DNA of 64,000 bases, taken from NCBI RefSeq assembly GCF_021044425.1, contig NZ_JAJNEC010000005.1:372001-436000 (forward strand), given 5' to 3'. Of the stretch, positions 54,471 through 63,009 are shown one piece after another (position 1 is the first letter of the stretch; every line of letters begins with the position of its first letter). Source of the DNA: Niabella pedocola. GTDB lineage: Bacteria > Bacteroidota > Bacteroidia > Chitinophagales > Chitinophagaceae. The position numbers were made by a program, and so were the translations under genes. The notes below the pieces were generated by a model, which was given only the letters and a program-made list of their open reading frames with translations, did no database searches and was not told the DNA's origin.

Positions 54471-55508
54471 CTAATAGAAGGTTACGACTTCTTTTTCGAT
54501 TTTATATCTGATGCCTGCAGACAGTTGCAATGACTGTAATACGTCTTCAAGCTTATCGTTTTCAAATGTGCCACTAAACGTCTGAGTAACGGGCTTATTC
54601 CTGCACACTATTTTTATATTATACCATCGTTCCAGCACCGGGATGATCTGTTCCAGATGATCCTTGTCAAATACCAGTTTATTGTTGACCCATTCCGTTT
54701 CTGCCGAAAAAGAATCCACCGGGTTTGTCTTTATGGCCAGCAACTCAATCTGGGGAAGATGTTCCCGGCCTTCCTGTAACGGTTGTTCCGGATAGGCGTT
54801 CTGAACCACCAGCTTCTCCCCCGGCGCCAGCATGATCTTTTTATCCTTTGCATGCTTCAGGCTTACCTGAACCGAACCTCTTATCAATGTCGTTTGGGTG
54901 CTGGGCTCATCCGCATAACTCCTTACATTAAACACGGTACCCAAAACCCGTACATCAATATTGCTGGTGTGCACAATAAACGGACGCTTCGCGTCGTGTA
55001 CCACATCAAAATAAGCTTCCCCCACCAGTTCTACTTCCCTTGTATCCTGGCCAAACGACGGAGCATAAACCAGCCGGCTATCTGCATTCACCCAAACCTT
55101 TGTGCCATCTGGAAGTACAATATTGGTTTTGTTCCCTTTTTTTGTAGCCACCAGGTTCGGCACGGTGTTACCGGCATCCCTGCTCCGGTAATAACCAATG
55201 CCGGCGAGTACCAGGATCAGCACTGCAGCCGCCACACGCCATCCCCAACGGTTCATCCGGAAATTCCGGGCACCTTTTCTTTTCCGTTCGATTTTCTGCT
55301 GCACCCGGCTGATAAAATCATCCACTGCTTTCTCAGAAACCGCCTCCGGATAAGAAGTGGGCACGGTCATCAACGCTTCCAGCACCTCAGCAAAAGACTG
55401 GTCACCCGGATGTTCTTTCAGCAGCTGACCCAGTTCGATCTGCTCCTTCAACGTGAGTTCACCCGCGCTCCTTCTACCCAATAGTTCCAATAACCGGTCG
55501 TTACGCAT
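54471..55508 (-). CDS. FecR-family anti-sigma factor
   Basis: A 345-residue inner-membrane regulator. The first 85 residues are the cytoplasmic sigma-binding part (ending in KIERKRKGARNFRMNRWG), followed by one transmembrane helix (AAAVLILVLAGIGYYRS, about 90-110) and a periplasmic FecR domain (about 120-345; KGNKTNIVLPDGTKVWVNADSRLVYAP, GEAYFDVVHDAKRPFIVHT, VRVLGTVFNVRSY). It should transmit the signal from the STN domain of the SusC-type transporter to the ECF sigma factor. It is 66 nt downstream of the sigma gene. Confidence 0.92.
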   Translation of the reverse strand: MRNDRLLELLGRRSAGELTLKEQIELGQLLKEHPGDQSFAEVLEALMTVPTSYPEAVSEKAVDDFISRVQQKIERKRKGARNFRMNRWGWRVAAAVLILVLAGIGYYRSRDAGNTVPNLVATKKGNKTNIVLPDGTKVWVNADSRLVYAPSFGQDTREVELVGEAYFDVVHDAKRPFIVHTSNIDVRVLGTVFNVRSYADEPSTQTTLIRGSVQVSLKHAKDKKIMLAPGEKLVVQNAYPEQPLQEGREHLPQIELLAIKTNPVDSFSAETEWVNNKLVFDKDHLEQIIPVLERWYNIKIVCRNKPVTQTFSGTFENDKLEDVLQSLQLSAGIRYKIEKEVVTFY

Positions 55509-55574
55509 ATAAAGCCTTCATCTTATATAGTGTGTTTTTTTTTGAGAAACCCCTAAACGGGCCGCACTTTTTTT

Positions 55575-56162
55575 TTAAGAAGATCCGGATTTTTTTGAAA
55601 AAAATTTATCCCGGTACTCAGGGAACACGGCCTTAAGGCTTTCGGAAAGTGCGCGCAGGGCAATCGTCATCTGCGCTTCCACGGTTTTTACGGAGATGTC
55701 CAGGATACTGGCTACCTCGCTGTATTTCAGACCTTCATCTTTTATAAGCCGGAAGATCAGTTGACAGCGGGGCGGCAATTTGTTGATAGCCGCTGTAATG
55801 TGTTTTAAGCTTTCTTCGCTAAGGATCTTTGAATCGGATTTTGTGTACGCCATTACAAGCGATTCACCCAGGTCGCCATAATGGATCCGCTTCTTTTTCG
55901 TTAACTCGGCAAAACAAGCATACTTTACCGCCCGGTACAGGTAATTGGATAAATTATTGATGGCCGGAAGTGTTTTTTTATTTTCCCAGATCTGTACAAA
56001 AATGTCCTGGATCACTTCTTCGGCAAGTGCCCGGTCGGCGAGGATAGAGTTGGCAAACGATAACAACCCGGGATAGTAATAGCGCATTAATTCATTGAAT
56101 GCCGGCTCATCGCTTTCCCCCGAGATCCGTTTGATCAGATATGGCAACTTCTCTTTTTGCAT
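55575..56162 (-). CDS. ECF RNA polymerase sigma factor
   Basis: A 195-residue ECF sigma-70. The start is the ATG complementary to 56160-56162, giving QKEKLPYLIKRISGESDEPA; the first Met at 56243 adds 27 unlikely residues. Region 2 is FNELMRYYYPGLLSFANSILADRALAEEVIQDIFVQIWENK and region 4 is LPPRCQLIFRLIKDEGLKYSEVASILDISVKTVEAQM. It would direct transcription of the SusC/D locus when released by the FecR partner encoded 66 nt downstream. Confidence 0.93.
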   Translation of the reverse strand: MQKEKLPYLIKRISGESDEPAFNELMRYYYPGLLSFANSILADRALAEEVIQDIFVQIWENKKTLPAINNLSNYLYRAVKYACFAELTKKKRIHYGDLGESLVMAYTKSDSKILSEESLKHITAAINKLPPRCQLIFRLIKDEGLKYSEVASILDISVKTVEAQMTIALRALSESLKAVFPEYRDKFFSKKSGSS

Positions 56163-56273
56163 CCGCGGGCTAAAATAGGTAAGTATACGGTAAAACCAAA
56201 AAAAGAAGCCGCAGCGATACCGGTTCACCCCGGCGGCGCTCACAAGCAGTTACCAGTTGCGGGGGGTATCTTC

Positions 56274-56660
56274 TTATAAAACAAACCTTTTGAGTAGCAG
56301 GTCCGCCACTCCATCCATAACCGCCGCCCTTCCCGGATGCACTTTTGAACATTGGATCATGGTGCTGCGGGTAGCCGTCAGCCAGCGAAAACGGGAAGGC
56401 GCATCCAGCTGTGCGATTCCGGAACCCGAGCTTTTATCCCCCGCTGCAATTTCCCTGAACGCTCTTAAGTTGGCCTCAATACTATCCATATCGATCTCCG
56501 GGTTCAGGCAGTGCAGCTTTTCACGGTTTACGACAACCAGCGTTTCCAGGAATCGCGTTTTTTTACAGAAAACGATCACGCCCACATTCACAAATTCCTC
56601 GCGTTCTACCCGCGGCACTACGCGGATCACCGCATACTCATATACCAGCCACTCTTGCAT
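56274..56660 (-). CDS. DUF3037 protein, partner of the HipA-like kinase
   Basis: A 128-residue protein of DUF3037. The characteristic YEYAVIRVVPRVEREEFVNVGVIVFC is at residues 7-32. It overlaps the HipA-like kinase gene by 23 nt, and the DUF3037/HipA-like gene pair is found in many Bacteroidota and Proteobacteria. Its role is unknown; it may regulate or serve as substrate of the kinase (inference). Confidence 0.88.
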   Translation of the reverse strand: MQEWLVYEYAVIRVVPRVEREEFVNVGVIVFCKKTRFLETLVVVNREKLHCLNPEIDMDSIEANLRAFREIAAGDKSSGSGIAQLDAPSRFRWLTATRSTMIQCSKVHPGRAAVMDGVADLLLKRFVL

Positions 56661-57423
56661 CCAGCGCCGTTTTTAAAAAGACAGAAGAATTGTTTAACCG
56701 CCAGGTGAGGAATTTCAGATACACTTCACGCGCCGCTTCCGGATCGCCGAGTGTTTCCTCGTACATCAGCCATTCCATCGGAATCCTGTTTACGATTTCA
56801 TGCAACCGCTGCTCCGTAAGCAACCCTTTACAGTATGCATCCGCGGCTTCCAGTTCGGAAGCGCTTTTCAACAGGACATGATCTTTGATCAAAGGAAAGG
56901 CACTCTTCATTTGTGTGGGCCAATGCTCCCAGTTGTGATGAAAATAAAGACAGGCACCATGGTCGATGAGCCAAAGCTCGCGGTGCCACAACAGCATATT
57001 GGTATTTCTTACCGTACGATCCATATTTGTAAGAAATGCATCCAGCCATACGATCTTTGAAGCCAAGAGGGGTTCCACCTCGGTTACGGCAGGATCAAAC
57101 GTCACCGATCCGCTGAGGTAGTGCAAGGCCAGGTTCCAGCCGTGGCTGGCCTTTAACAGGTCCTGGATCTCTTCATCGCCTTCGGTACGTCCAAACGACT
57201 CATCCAGGTAAGCGAATACCAACTCCGGAACCTTCAGCTGCAGCAGCCGGGCTACTTCGCCGCCGATAAATTCGGCTACCAGCGCCTTTACACCTTGTCC
57301 GGCGCCCCGGAATTTAAGCGCGTATAAAAAGCCATCATCGGCTTCCGCAATAGCGGGCAGTGAGCCGCCTTCCCGCAGCGGCGTCACGTATCTGGTTACC
57401 TGTACTGAACGGATATCGGGCAT
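56638..57423 (-). CDS. HipA-like Ser/Thr kinase domain protein
   Basis: A 261-residue protein of the HipA-like kinase superfamily without the N-terminal HipA part and without HipB antitoxin. The kinase-like core includes the catalytic-loop WLDAFLTNMDRTVRNTNMLLW and the DFG-equivalent LIDHGACLYFHHNW. The start is at 57423. It is followed by DUF3037 with a 23-nt overlap, so both are translated from one message. The function is not established; phosphorylation of a cell protein is inferred from the family. Confidence 0.85.
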   Translation of the reverse strand: MPDIRSVQVTRYVTPLREGGSLPAIAEADDGFLYALKFRGAGQGVKALVAEFIGGEVARLLQLKVPELVFAYLDESFGRTEGDEEIQDLLKASHGWNLALHYLSGSVTFDPAVTEVEPLLASKIVWLDAFLTNMDRTVRNTNMLLWHRELWLIDHGACLYFHHNWEHWPTQMKSAFPLIKDHVLLKSASELEAADAYCKGLLTEQRLHEIVNRIPMEWLMYEETLGDPEAAREVYLKFLTWRLNNSSVFLKTALDARVAGI

Positions 57424-57645
57424 AAATATCGATCAAATTTGGATCAAATGTAGCCAATCTCGTCCATTTACGGCCATCACCTTCAAACGCCTATCCGTCT
57501 CCTCTCAGTGCTTTTAATGGTCAGCCCTTTGTATCTCCCGATCAGGACGCGCCGGAGCTCCCGCCAGGCGGCATATATATTTCAGGTACTGTTGCACCGG
57601 TGCCTTGTTTTACGTTATACCGGTGAACGCGCTTACTGACACATT

Positions 57646-58386
57646 ATGAAAATGAAATATCCGGCTGTAATCATCCTTTGTTGTACGCTAATCGCCTGCC
57701 AGAAAAATGCAGGAAGTATTAAAAAAAACGGCCCGGCGGACCCCCCCGCATTAAGGCTATGGGCCGGGGCCGATTCAACCGTTGCACTCTCTACATGGGA
57801 ACTGACGGGAAATTCCTTTACCATTTCCAATGATCATCCGGATATTGCACAGGTGACCACCGATCATAAAAACCTGAAGGTACACGCCTATAAACCCGGG
57901 AAAGCCACCATTACAATAACGAACGATCAGCAAAAACAGTTTAAGGTACTGGTGCAGCCGGTTGACATGCTCAGTAACAATCCGGGCAATTGGGTTTCGG
58001 CGGCAAAAGACGGCATGAAAAGCTATGTTACGGTGATCACAAACAACCAGAAACTTACCGATTCGTTGTACCAGGCCTTATGGAGAAAGCTGGACGACAA
58101 GGGAGCCAACGGAATATTCAGATATGCCTTTACCACGGGGCAGTTCTTTTTTACGGCCGCAACAACTCCCCGCGTCGACAAAGAGGGCAGCTGGACCTAT
58201 GATCAGCTCCGGCTTACATTAACTTATGCCGATTCAAAAGAAATATATCAAATTATACCCCTGCAGTCGATCTATCTTATTGAACTGAGAAGAACATTAA
58301 CCGCGGAACTGCAACAACAGTTTCCGGATGCCGGTATTACAGAGGTATCCACACATCAATATTTTGCGTACCACCGGTTCCTGTAA
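57646..58386 (+). CDS. Unknown lipoprotein
   Basis: A 246-residue lipoprotein with signal KYPAVIILCCTLIAC (acylated Cys19) and a beta-rich exposed part. TGNSFTISNDHPDIAQVTTD to KPGKATITITNDQQKQFKV resembles a Big_2-like Ig segment (about 45-105), which suggests a surface or periplasmic role. The rest has no motif I recognise. It precedes a second lipoprotein gene by 67 nt on the same strand. Confidence 0.7.
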   Translation: MKMKYPAVIILCCTLIACQKNAGSIKKNGPADPPALRLWAGADSTVALSTWELTGNSFTISNDHPDIAQVTTDHKNLKVHAYKPGKATITITNDQQKQFKVLVQPVDMLSNNPGNWVSAAKDGMKSYVTVITNNQKLTDSLYQALWRKLDDKGANGIFRYAFTTGQFFFTAATTPRVDKEGSWTYDQLRLTLTYADSKEIYQIIPLQSIYLIELRRTLTAELQQQFPDAGITEVSTHQYFAYHRFL

Positions 58387-58453
58387 GAGTCTTTATTGTT
58401 TTGTACTGTTATCATATAAACCATCCTAAATGAATACCGATTCCATTTTTACC

Positions 58454-58849
58454 ATGAAAAAACTGCAATTCACCTTCATGGCTCTCAGCCTCTCTTTTAT
58501 TTGTATCCAGGCCTGTAACAAAAAGCACCATCCTACAAAAGAAACGGTTATTAAAGACAACGTGCCTACCCAATACCAGGGTTTATTAATGCCCGGTTCG
58601 CTGCATTTGAAAAACGATTCCGTTTCCATGGCCTTATACCCTTCGGCGGCACTGTATTACCTCGACTTAAGGCTAAAGGGCAGCAACCAGTATTATACGC
58701 TGCTTAAACAAGCCGTAAAAACCAATAAACCGGTGCGCGCCTGGGTTTTCAAGGAAAACAAAAGTCCGGTAGAAGTGGCGAAAATAGAACCCGCCTCAAA
58801 GGAAGAGCTTGAACAATGGAAGAAGATGTGGGTTACGCCGGATCAGTAG
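58454..58849 (+). CDS. Unknown small lipoprotein
   Basis: A 131-residue lipoprotein. The ATG at 58454 gives the signal KKLQFTFMALSLSFICIQAC with an acylated Cys; an ATG at 58430 would add eight residues before the signal. The mature part is small and basic, with YYLDLRLKGSNQYYTLLKQAVKTNKPVRAWVFKEN in the middle, consistent with a periplasmic ligand-binding or stability protein. No family was recognised. Confidence 0.65.
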   Translation: MKKLQFTFMALSLSFICIQACNKKHHPTKETVIKDNVPTQYQGLLMPGSLHLKNDSVSMALYPSAALYYLDLRLKGSNQYYTLLKQAVKTNKPVRAWVFKENKSPVEVAKIEPASKEELEQWKKMWVTPDQ

Positions 58850-58889
58850 GTCTTTTGACCAAGCAGTACAGCAGCTTCTGTCATTTTGT

Positions 58890-59000
58890 TCCAGGTAACG
58901 TTCAACGTTCCAGGTCGGATTGCGTTTGATATTTGATTGTATTGGCTGAATGCTAAATGCTGAATGCCGAAAGCTGAATGCTGAACGCCTGCTCCAGGTT
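58890..59000. repeat. Degenerate gctgaatgct simple repeat
   Basis: Text of the type GCTGAATGCTAAATGCTGAAT with the TTCCAGGTAACGTTCAACG segment resembles other gaps. No gene is present in 58850-59116. Confidence 0.45.
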
Positions 59001-59116
59001 TAAGGCACCACGGCCCGGGTCAGATCCGGTTTTCATGTTCGCAATCAATTGCCCATTAACTATTAACTATTGCCTATTAACCACTACCGATTCTTTCCTA
59101 TATTTATAAGCTCCAA

Positions 59117-59680
59117 ATGAAACTTCTTTTTGATCATATTGAACAGTACTATCCGCTGAGCGCTGCTGCCCGTGAAGCCCTTGCGGAAAATTTCGAGGAA
59201 CTGGTGCTGGCAAAGGGTAAATTCCTGATTACTGAAGGCAGGGTTTGCAAACAGCTGTACTTTCTGCAGCAAGGCGCGCTACGGGGTTATATCACCGTAG
59301 ACGGGAAAGAGGTCACCAACTGGTTCGGGTTTGAAGAACACTTTATCACGTCTTTTCACAGCTTCATTACCCAGCAACCGAGTGTGGAAAATATCCAGCT
59401 TTTGGAAGGCTGTATTTTATGGCGTATATCGAAAGAGCAACTCACCCGCCTGTTCGACGCCCATCATGAAATAGAACGTCTTGTACGCATCATTTATGAA
59501 CGATACTATATCCGGCTCGAAGAACGCTATGTGAATGCGCAACTTCGGACGGCGACCGAACGCTATGCACACCTGATTGAAGAAACACCGCACATCCTGG
59601 AACGGGTTCCGCTGGGACAGATTTCTTCTTACCTGGGCATCAGTGCCGAAACGCTGAGCAGGATCCGGAGCCGCTTTTAA
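59117..59680 (+). CDS. Crp/Fnr-family transcriptional regulator
   Basis: A 187-residue regulator with an N-terminal effector-binding barrel (about 15-120) and a C-terminal winged helix (about 135-187). The recognition helix LGISAETLSRIRSRF has the E-x-x-S-R pattern of the family. It lacks the N-terminal Cys cluster of FNR. An FNR-like site (59699-59712) and a -7 box follow just before the yiaA-like gene, so that gene is probably its target. Confidence 0.88.
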   Translation: MKLLFDHIEQYYPLSAAAREALAENFEELVLAKGKFLITEGRVCKQLYFLQQGALRGYITVDGKEVTNWFGFEEHFITSFHSFITQQPSVENIQLLEGCILWRISKEQLTRLFDAHHEIERLVRIIYERYYIRLEERYVNAQLRTATERYAHLIEETPHILERVPLGQISSYLGISAETLSRIRSRF

Positions 59681-59695
59681 CAATTCAGGAAAAGC

Positions 59696-59715
59696 TTTTT
59701 GATAATTGTCAAAAA
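59696..59715 (+). promoter_or_regulatory. FNR-like operator upstream of the yiaA-like gene
   Basis: TTTTTGATAATTGTCAAAAA holds TTGAT-N4-GTCAA, nine of ten FNR half-site bases. Centre is about 41 nt upstream of the expected start site, as in class II activation. Confidence 0.65.
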
Positions 59716-59734
59716 AAGGGGCTGTGTTGCCTTA

Positions 59735-59742
59735 TAGATTTG
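59735..59742 (+). promoter_or_regulatory. -7 box of the yiaA-like gene
   Basis: TAGATTTG is a perfect TAnnTTTG element, 20 nt before the ATG at 59762. The nearest TTG (59706-59708) lies inside the operator at a longer spacing than usual, which fits a promoter that needs an activator. Confidence 0.6.
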
Positions 59743-59761
59743 TGTTCATAAAACAAGCATC

Positions 59762-60217
59762 ATGAAACAAACGCAACAACCATCCAATGCTTTTATTGCA
59801 GCCTCCTGGTTCTCCTTATTAATCGGAGTAACCGCTTATCTCATCGGTTTATGGAATGCCGCCATGCAGCTAAATGAAAAAGGCTACTATTTTACCGTGC
59901 TGATGTTTGGCCTTTTTTCTGCCATATCCGTGCAGAAAGCAGTAAGGGATCAACTGGAAGGCATCCCCGTTACCAATCTTTATTATGGCATCGCCTGGTT
60001 TACAACGATCCTGTCTATTGTGCTGCTGGCGGTTGGCCTGTGGAATGCAACACTTGCAAAAAGTGAAAAAGGGTTCTATGCCATGTCCTTTACCCTTAGC
60101 ATTTTTGCGGCCATTGCGGTGCAAAAAAATACCAGGGACAGCAGGGCAGCAATATCCGATGAATCGAAATTACATAGCCCGGACACACCGGCCGCTCCCA
60201 GGAATGATCCTTTTTAA
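59762..60217 (+). CDS. YiaA/YiaB-family inner-membrane protein
   Basis: A 151-residue protein with four membrane helices made of two YiaAB units: AFIAASWFSLLIGVTAYLIGLWNA with QLNEKGYYF, then YYGIAWFTTILSIVLLAVGLWNA with KSEKGFYAM. The duplicated pattern is typical. The role of the family is unknown. It is preceded by the FNR-like site and follows the Crp/Fnr gene by 81 nt, so it is probably the regulated target. Confidence 0.85.
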   Translation: MKQTQQPSNAFIAASWFSLLIGVTAYLIGLWNAAMQLNEKGYYFTVLMFGLFSAISVQKAVRDQLEGIPVTNLYYGIAWFTTILSIVLLAVGLWNATLAKSEKGFYAMSFTLSIFAAIAVQKNTRDSRAAISDESKLHSPDTPAAPRNDPF

Positions 60218-60391
60218 TCCTTCATTGAATACACCGCTCCGGCTTTTGTCCAGCTGTCCCGATCAATCGGGATTGTTTCAGTTTCTATTCAACATATCGA
60301 TCATTCGCAGTTCCCTCCCCGTGTTTGCTGAAAAGAACGCCGGGAACCAACAGCGACCCGTTTTGTCACCGCATCATTTTATCCGCAATAA

Positions 60392-60424
60392 AAAAGGCCG
60401 TAACTGCGTTACGACCTTTTCTTT
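60392..60424 (-). terminator. Terminator of the outer-membrane barrel gene
   Basis: A 13-bp stem with one G-U wobble on the minus strand (60393-60405 with 60409-60420 region) and a 3-nt loop is followed by a T-rich tail. It lies between convergent genes and is likely bidirectional. Confidence 0.7.
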
Positions 60425-60438
60425 TATTTTCATCTTCA

Positions 60439-61119
60439 CTAGAAAAACACACCCAGGCGCAATGCCCAGCGGTTCAGTGCTACCTTATCGTCATTCCAGT
60501 CCTTGTTTCGGGTGATATCTGTAAAGCCGTTCTCAAAACCCAATCCAAAATACAAGTCTGTTTTTTCAGCCAGCCGGTATTCTCCGCCGGCACCCACCAA
60601 CAATCCCATATTTACTTTATTGGTTTTCTTCATGGCGTTCACATTGTCTTCAGATTTAGCGCCCGATGTATAATCAAGCCGGGAGCCGATCAGCGCGCCC
60701 ATATAGGTACCAAATTGTCCCCACCACCGGAGTCCGTTGATGTCATTTGTTTTCAGTTTTACACTCAGGGGAATTTGCAGATACTGCAATTTCAACTTGT
60801 ACTGTTGATTATCGCTGCCGGAGTACAATCCTTTTGAAGCATCCTTAATGAGGATGGAGGAGGATGCATGTGCTACTTCCAACCCGGTAGCAAAGGCTCC
60901 GCGTGTATCCGAAAACTGGATATCAGCCATTAAACCGTAGTTGACACCAAAACCGGAGCCATCTTTTTCCAGTCCGTTTTCCAGGGGGCGCAGGGTATTT
61001 ACAAATACAGGGTCAACCTTAAATCCCAAACGTATAGGGCGACCATAAAAACTCCTTTGTGCAAACAGGGTTATTCCGGTAAGCATACAGGCCATTGTTA
61101 GCAATAACGATCTTTTCAT
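60439..61119 (-). CDS. Outer-membrane beta-barrel protein
   Basis: A 226-residue protein with signal peptide (KRSLLLTMACMLTGITLFAQ) and an eight-strand OmpW/OmpA-like porin fold typical of Bacteroidota outer-membrane proteins (PorT-like region: GFGVNYGLMADIQFSDTRGAFATGLEV and YLQIPLSVKLK). I start at the ATG complementary to 61117-61119; the first Met adds six residues. Function is unknown; the last residue is Phe, as expected for a BAM substrate. Confidence 0.8.
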   Translation of the reverse strand: MKRSLLLTMACMLTGITLFAQRSFYGRPIRLGFKVDPVFVNTLRPLENGLEKDGSGFGVNYGLMADIQFSDTRGAFATGLEVAHASSSILIKDASKGLYSGSDNQQYKLKLQYLQIPLSVKLKTNDINGLRWWGQFGTYMGALIGSRLDYTSGAKSEDNVNAMKKTNKVNMGLLVGAGGEYRLAEKTDLYFGLGFENGFTDITRNKDWNDDKVALNRWALRLGVFF

Positions 61120-61270
61120 TTTACAAAATTTGCGCAAAAGTAGGCATTTTGATGCGAATGGAAGGCGAAGGCGGCGGCAAGGACTAAATCTTAAGTTTTA
61201 AATACTAAATTCCAAACACGGAATCTGAATTTAAAATACTCCCCTATACCAATTACCGGTAACCGGTACT

Positions 61271-62287
61271 TCAGATAATATTCACTTCCGGATGCAGCTC
61301 TACCCCATACTTCTTTATTACGGTATCGATCACCTGGTTGCAAACTTCCAGGATTTCATGGCCCGTAGCCTTTCCATAATTCACCAATACCAGGGCCTGC
61401 TTTTCGTGCACTCCTGCGTCGCCCTTGCGGTACCCTTTCCAACCGGCCTGTTCAATCAGCCAGCCTGCCGCCAGTTTCATTGTTCCATCTTCGTTTTCAT
61501 AAGCAACCATCTCCGGATACACCGCTTTCAGCGCCTCATATTGCTCCCGACTGACCGAGGGATTTTTAAAAAAACTCCCGGCATTTCCGATCACCGCCGG
61601 GTCCGGCAGTTTCGAAGAGCGGATATTTATAACCGCCTGCGCGATGGACTGTATCGAAAGTTCCGAAACGTGCAATCGCTCCAGCTCCTGCCGTATGGCT
61701 CCGTATTCAATGTGAAACACGGGTTTTGTGCGAAGACGATAGGTTACATCGGTGATTACAAACTGATCCCTGTATACATTTTTAAACACGCTTTCGCGGT
61801 ATCCGAATGCGCATTCTGCATTGGTAAATGTGCGGGTATATCCTTCATACCGGTGCACGGCGGTCAGCTCCTCAAAAACATCCCGCAGCTCTACTCCGTA
61901 GGCACCAATATTCTGCATCGGCGAGGCGCCTACACAACCGGGGATCAATGCCAGGTTTTCGACTCCTGCATACTGATGCTCCAGGCAATGCATCACAAAC
62001 TGATGCCATACTTCTCCCGCACATACTTTTACAAAAATAAAATCGTCATCCCGGCTTAACACTTCATAGCCCAGCAACTCATTTTTTATAACCAGCCCGT
62101 TATAGTTCTCGGTTAACAGTATATTACTGCCTCCCCCGATCACCAGGGTAGGCAGGGTTTGCTTTTGGGCCCATTCCAACGCTTCTTTCAGTTCGGCAAC
62201 AGAAGTTGTTTGAACAAAATGCCGGGCCTCGGCTTCTATGCCAAAACTGTTATAGGGTTTTAAAGAAATATGATCTAAAATTTCCAT
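61271..62287 (-). CDS. murB: UDP-N-acetylmuramate dehydrogenase
   Basis: A 338-residue FAD enzyme that reduces UDP-GlcNAc-enolpyruvate to UDP-MurNAc in peptidoglycan synthesis. The FAD loop is LVIGGGSNILLTENY, the catalytic region is VENLALIPGCVGASPMQNIGAYGVEL, and SSKLPDPAVIGNAGSFFKNP holds the active Ser. The length fits the E. coli-type (type I) enzyme. It is divergent from the TIP30-like gene, with 35 nt between starts. Confidence 0.95.
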   Translation of the reverse strand: MEILDHISLKPYNSFGIEAEARHFVQTTSVAELKEALEWAQKQTLPTLVIGGGSNILLTENYNGLVIKNELLGYEVLSRDDDFIFVKVCAGEVWHQFVMHCLEHQYAGVENLALIPGCVGASPMQNIGAYGVELRDVFEELTAVHRYEGYTRTFTNAECAFGYRESVFKNVYRDQFVITDVTYRLRTKPVFHIEYGAIRQELERLHVSELSIQSIAQAVINIRSSKLPDPAVIGNAGSFFKNPSVSREQYEALKAVYPEMVAYENEDGTMKLAAGWLIEQAGWKGYRKGDAGVHEKQALVLVNYGKATGHEILEVCNQVIDTVIKKYGVELHPEVNII

Positions 62288-62322
62288 AGCTTTAAACTAT
62301 TGCAAAGTAACGTATTCTTTCT

Positions 62323-63009
62323 ATGGGAAAAAAAACCACAGCAATCATCGGGTCCGGGGGCCTTATCGGATCGCATTTACTGGAGGAACTCATCCACGAC
62401 CCCGAATATGGCACCGTAAAAACACTGGTGCGATGGCCCTCGGAACCGGTACACGCCAAACAGGAGGTAAAGCTGGTTGACTTCAGCGATGCGGAATCGC
62501 TGTTGCTGGCGCTCACGAATGTGGAAGTGGTATTCTGCGCTATTGGCACCACACTGAAAAAAATGGGAGGCGATAAGAAACGTTACTGGCAAATTGATCA
62601 TGATATTCCGCTGCGGGTATGCCGGATGGCAAAGGAAACGGGATGCAGGAAAATGGTACTGGTATCTGCTATAGGTGCCAACAGCAGCAGCCGCAACTTT
62701 TATCTGCAACTGAAAGGAAAAACAGAAGAAGATCTTATCGCTACCGGCATACCGGCATTACATATTTTGCAACCCAGCTTATTGCTGGGGCACCGGAACG
62801 AAAAGCGGCGCATGGAAGCCATCAGCCAGCGGATCATGAAACCAGCCTCTGCGCTGCTATCCGGTTCCTGGACAAAATACAAAGCCATCGATGCCGGGGA
62901 TGTGGCAAAAGCAATGATTGAAGCGGCCCGCAGCAGTGGTGAAGGTGTCTTCCGGTATACCTGGAAGGAGATGATGGACCTTTCGGACCGCTACACCTCA
63001 GACCGTTAA
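62323..63009 (+). CDS. NAD(P)-binding TIP30/HTATIP2-like oxidoreductase
   Basis: A 228-residue atypical short-chain dehydrogenase of the TIP30-like group. The Rossmann motif is IIGSGGLIGSHLLEEL with a modified GSGGLIG (GxGGxxG), and the segment VEVVFCAIGTTLKKMGGDKKRYWQIDHD is typical. The active-site Tyr seems to be replaced in the SRNFYLQLKGKTEEDL stretch (YLQLK, one position offset from YxxxK). It overlaps the exporter gene by 12 nt convergently. Confidence 0.87.
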   Translation: MGKKTTAIIGSGGLIGSHLLEELIHDPEYGTVKTLVRWPSEPVHAKQEVKLVDFSDAESLLLALTNVEVVFCAIGTTLKKMGGDKKRYWQIDHDIPLRVCRMAKETGCRKMVLVSAIGANSSSRNFYLQLKGKTEEDLIATGIPALHILQPSLLLGHRNEKRRMEAISQRIMKPASALLSGSWTKYKAIDAGDVAKAMIEAARSSGEGVFRYTWKEMMDLSDRYTSDR

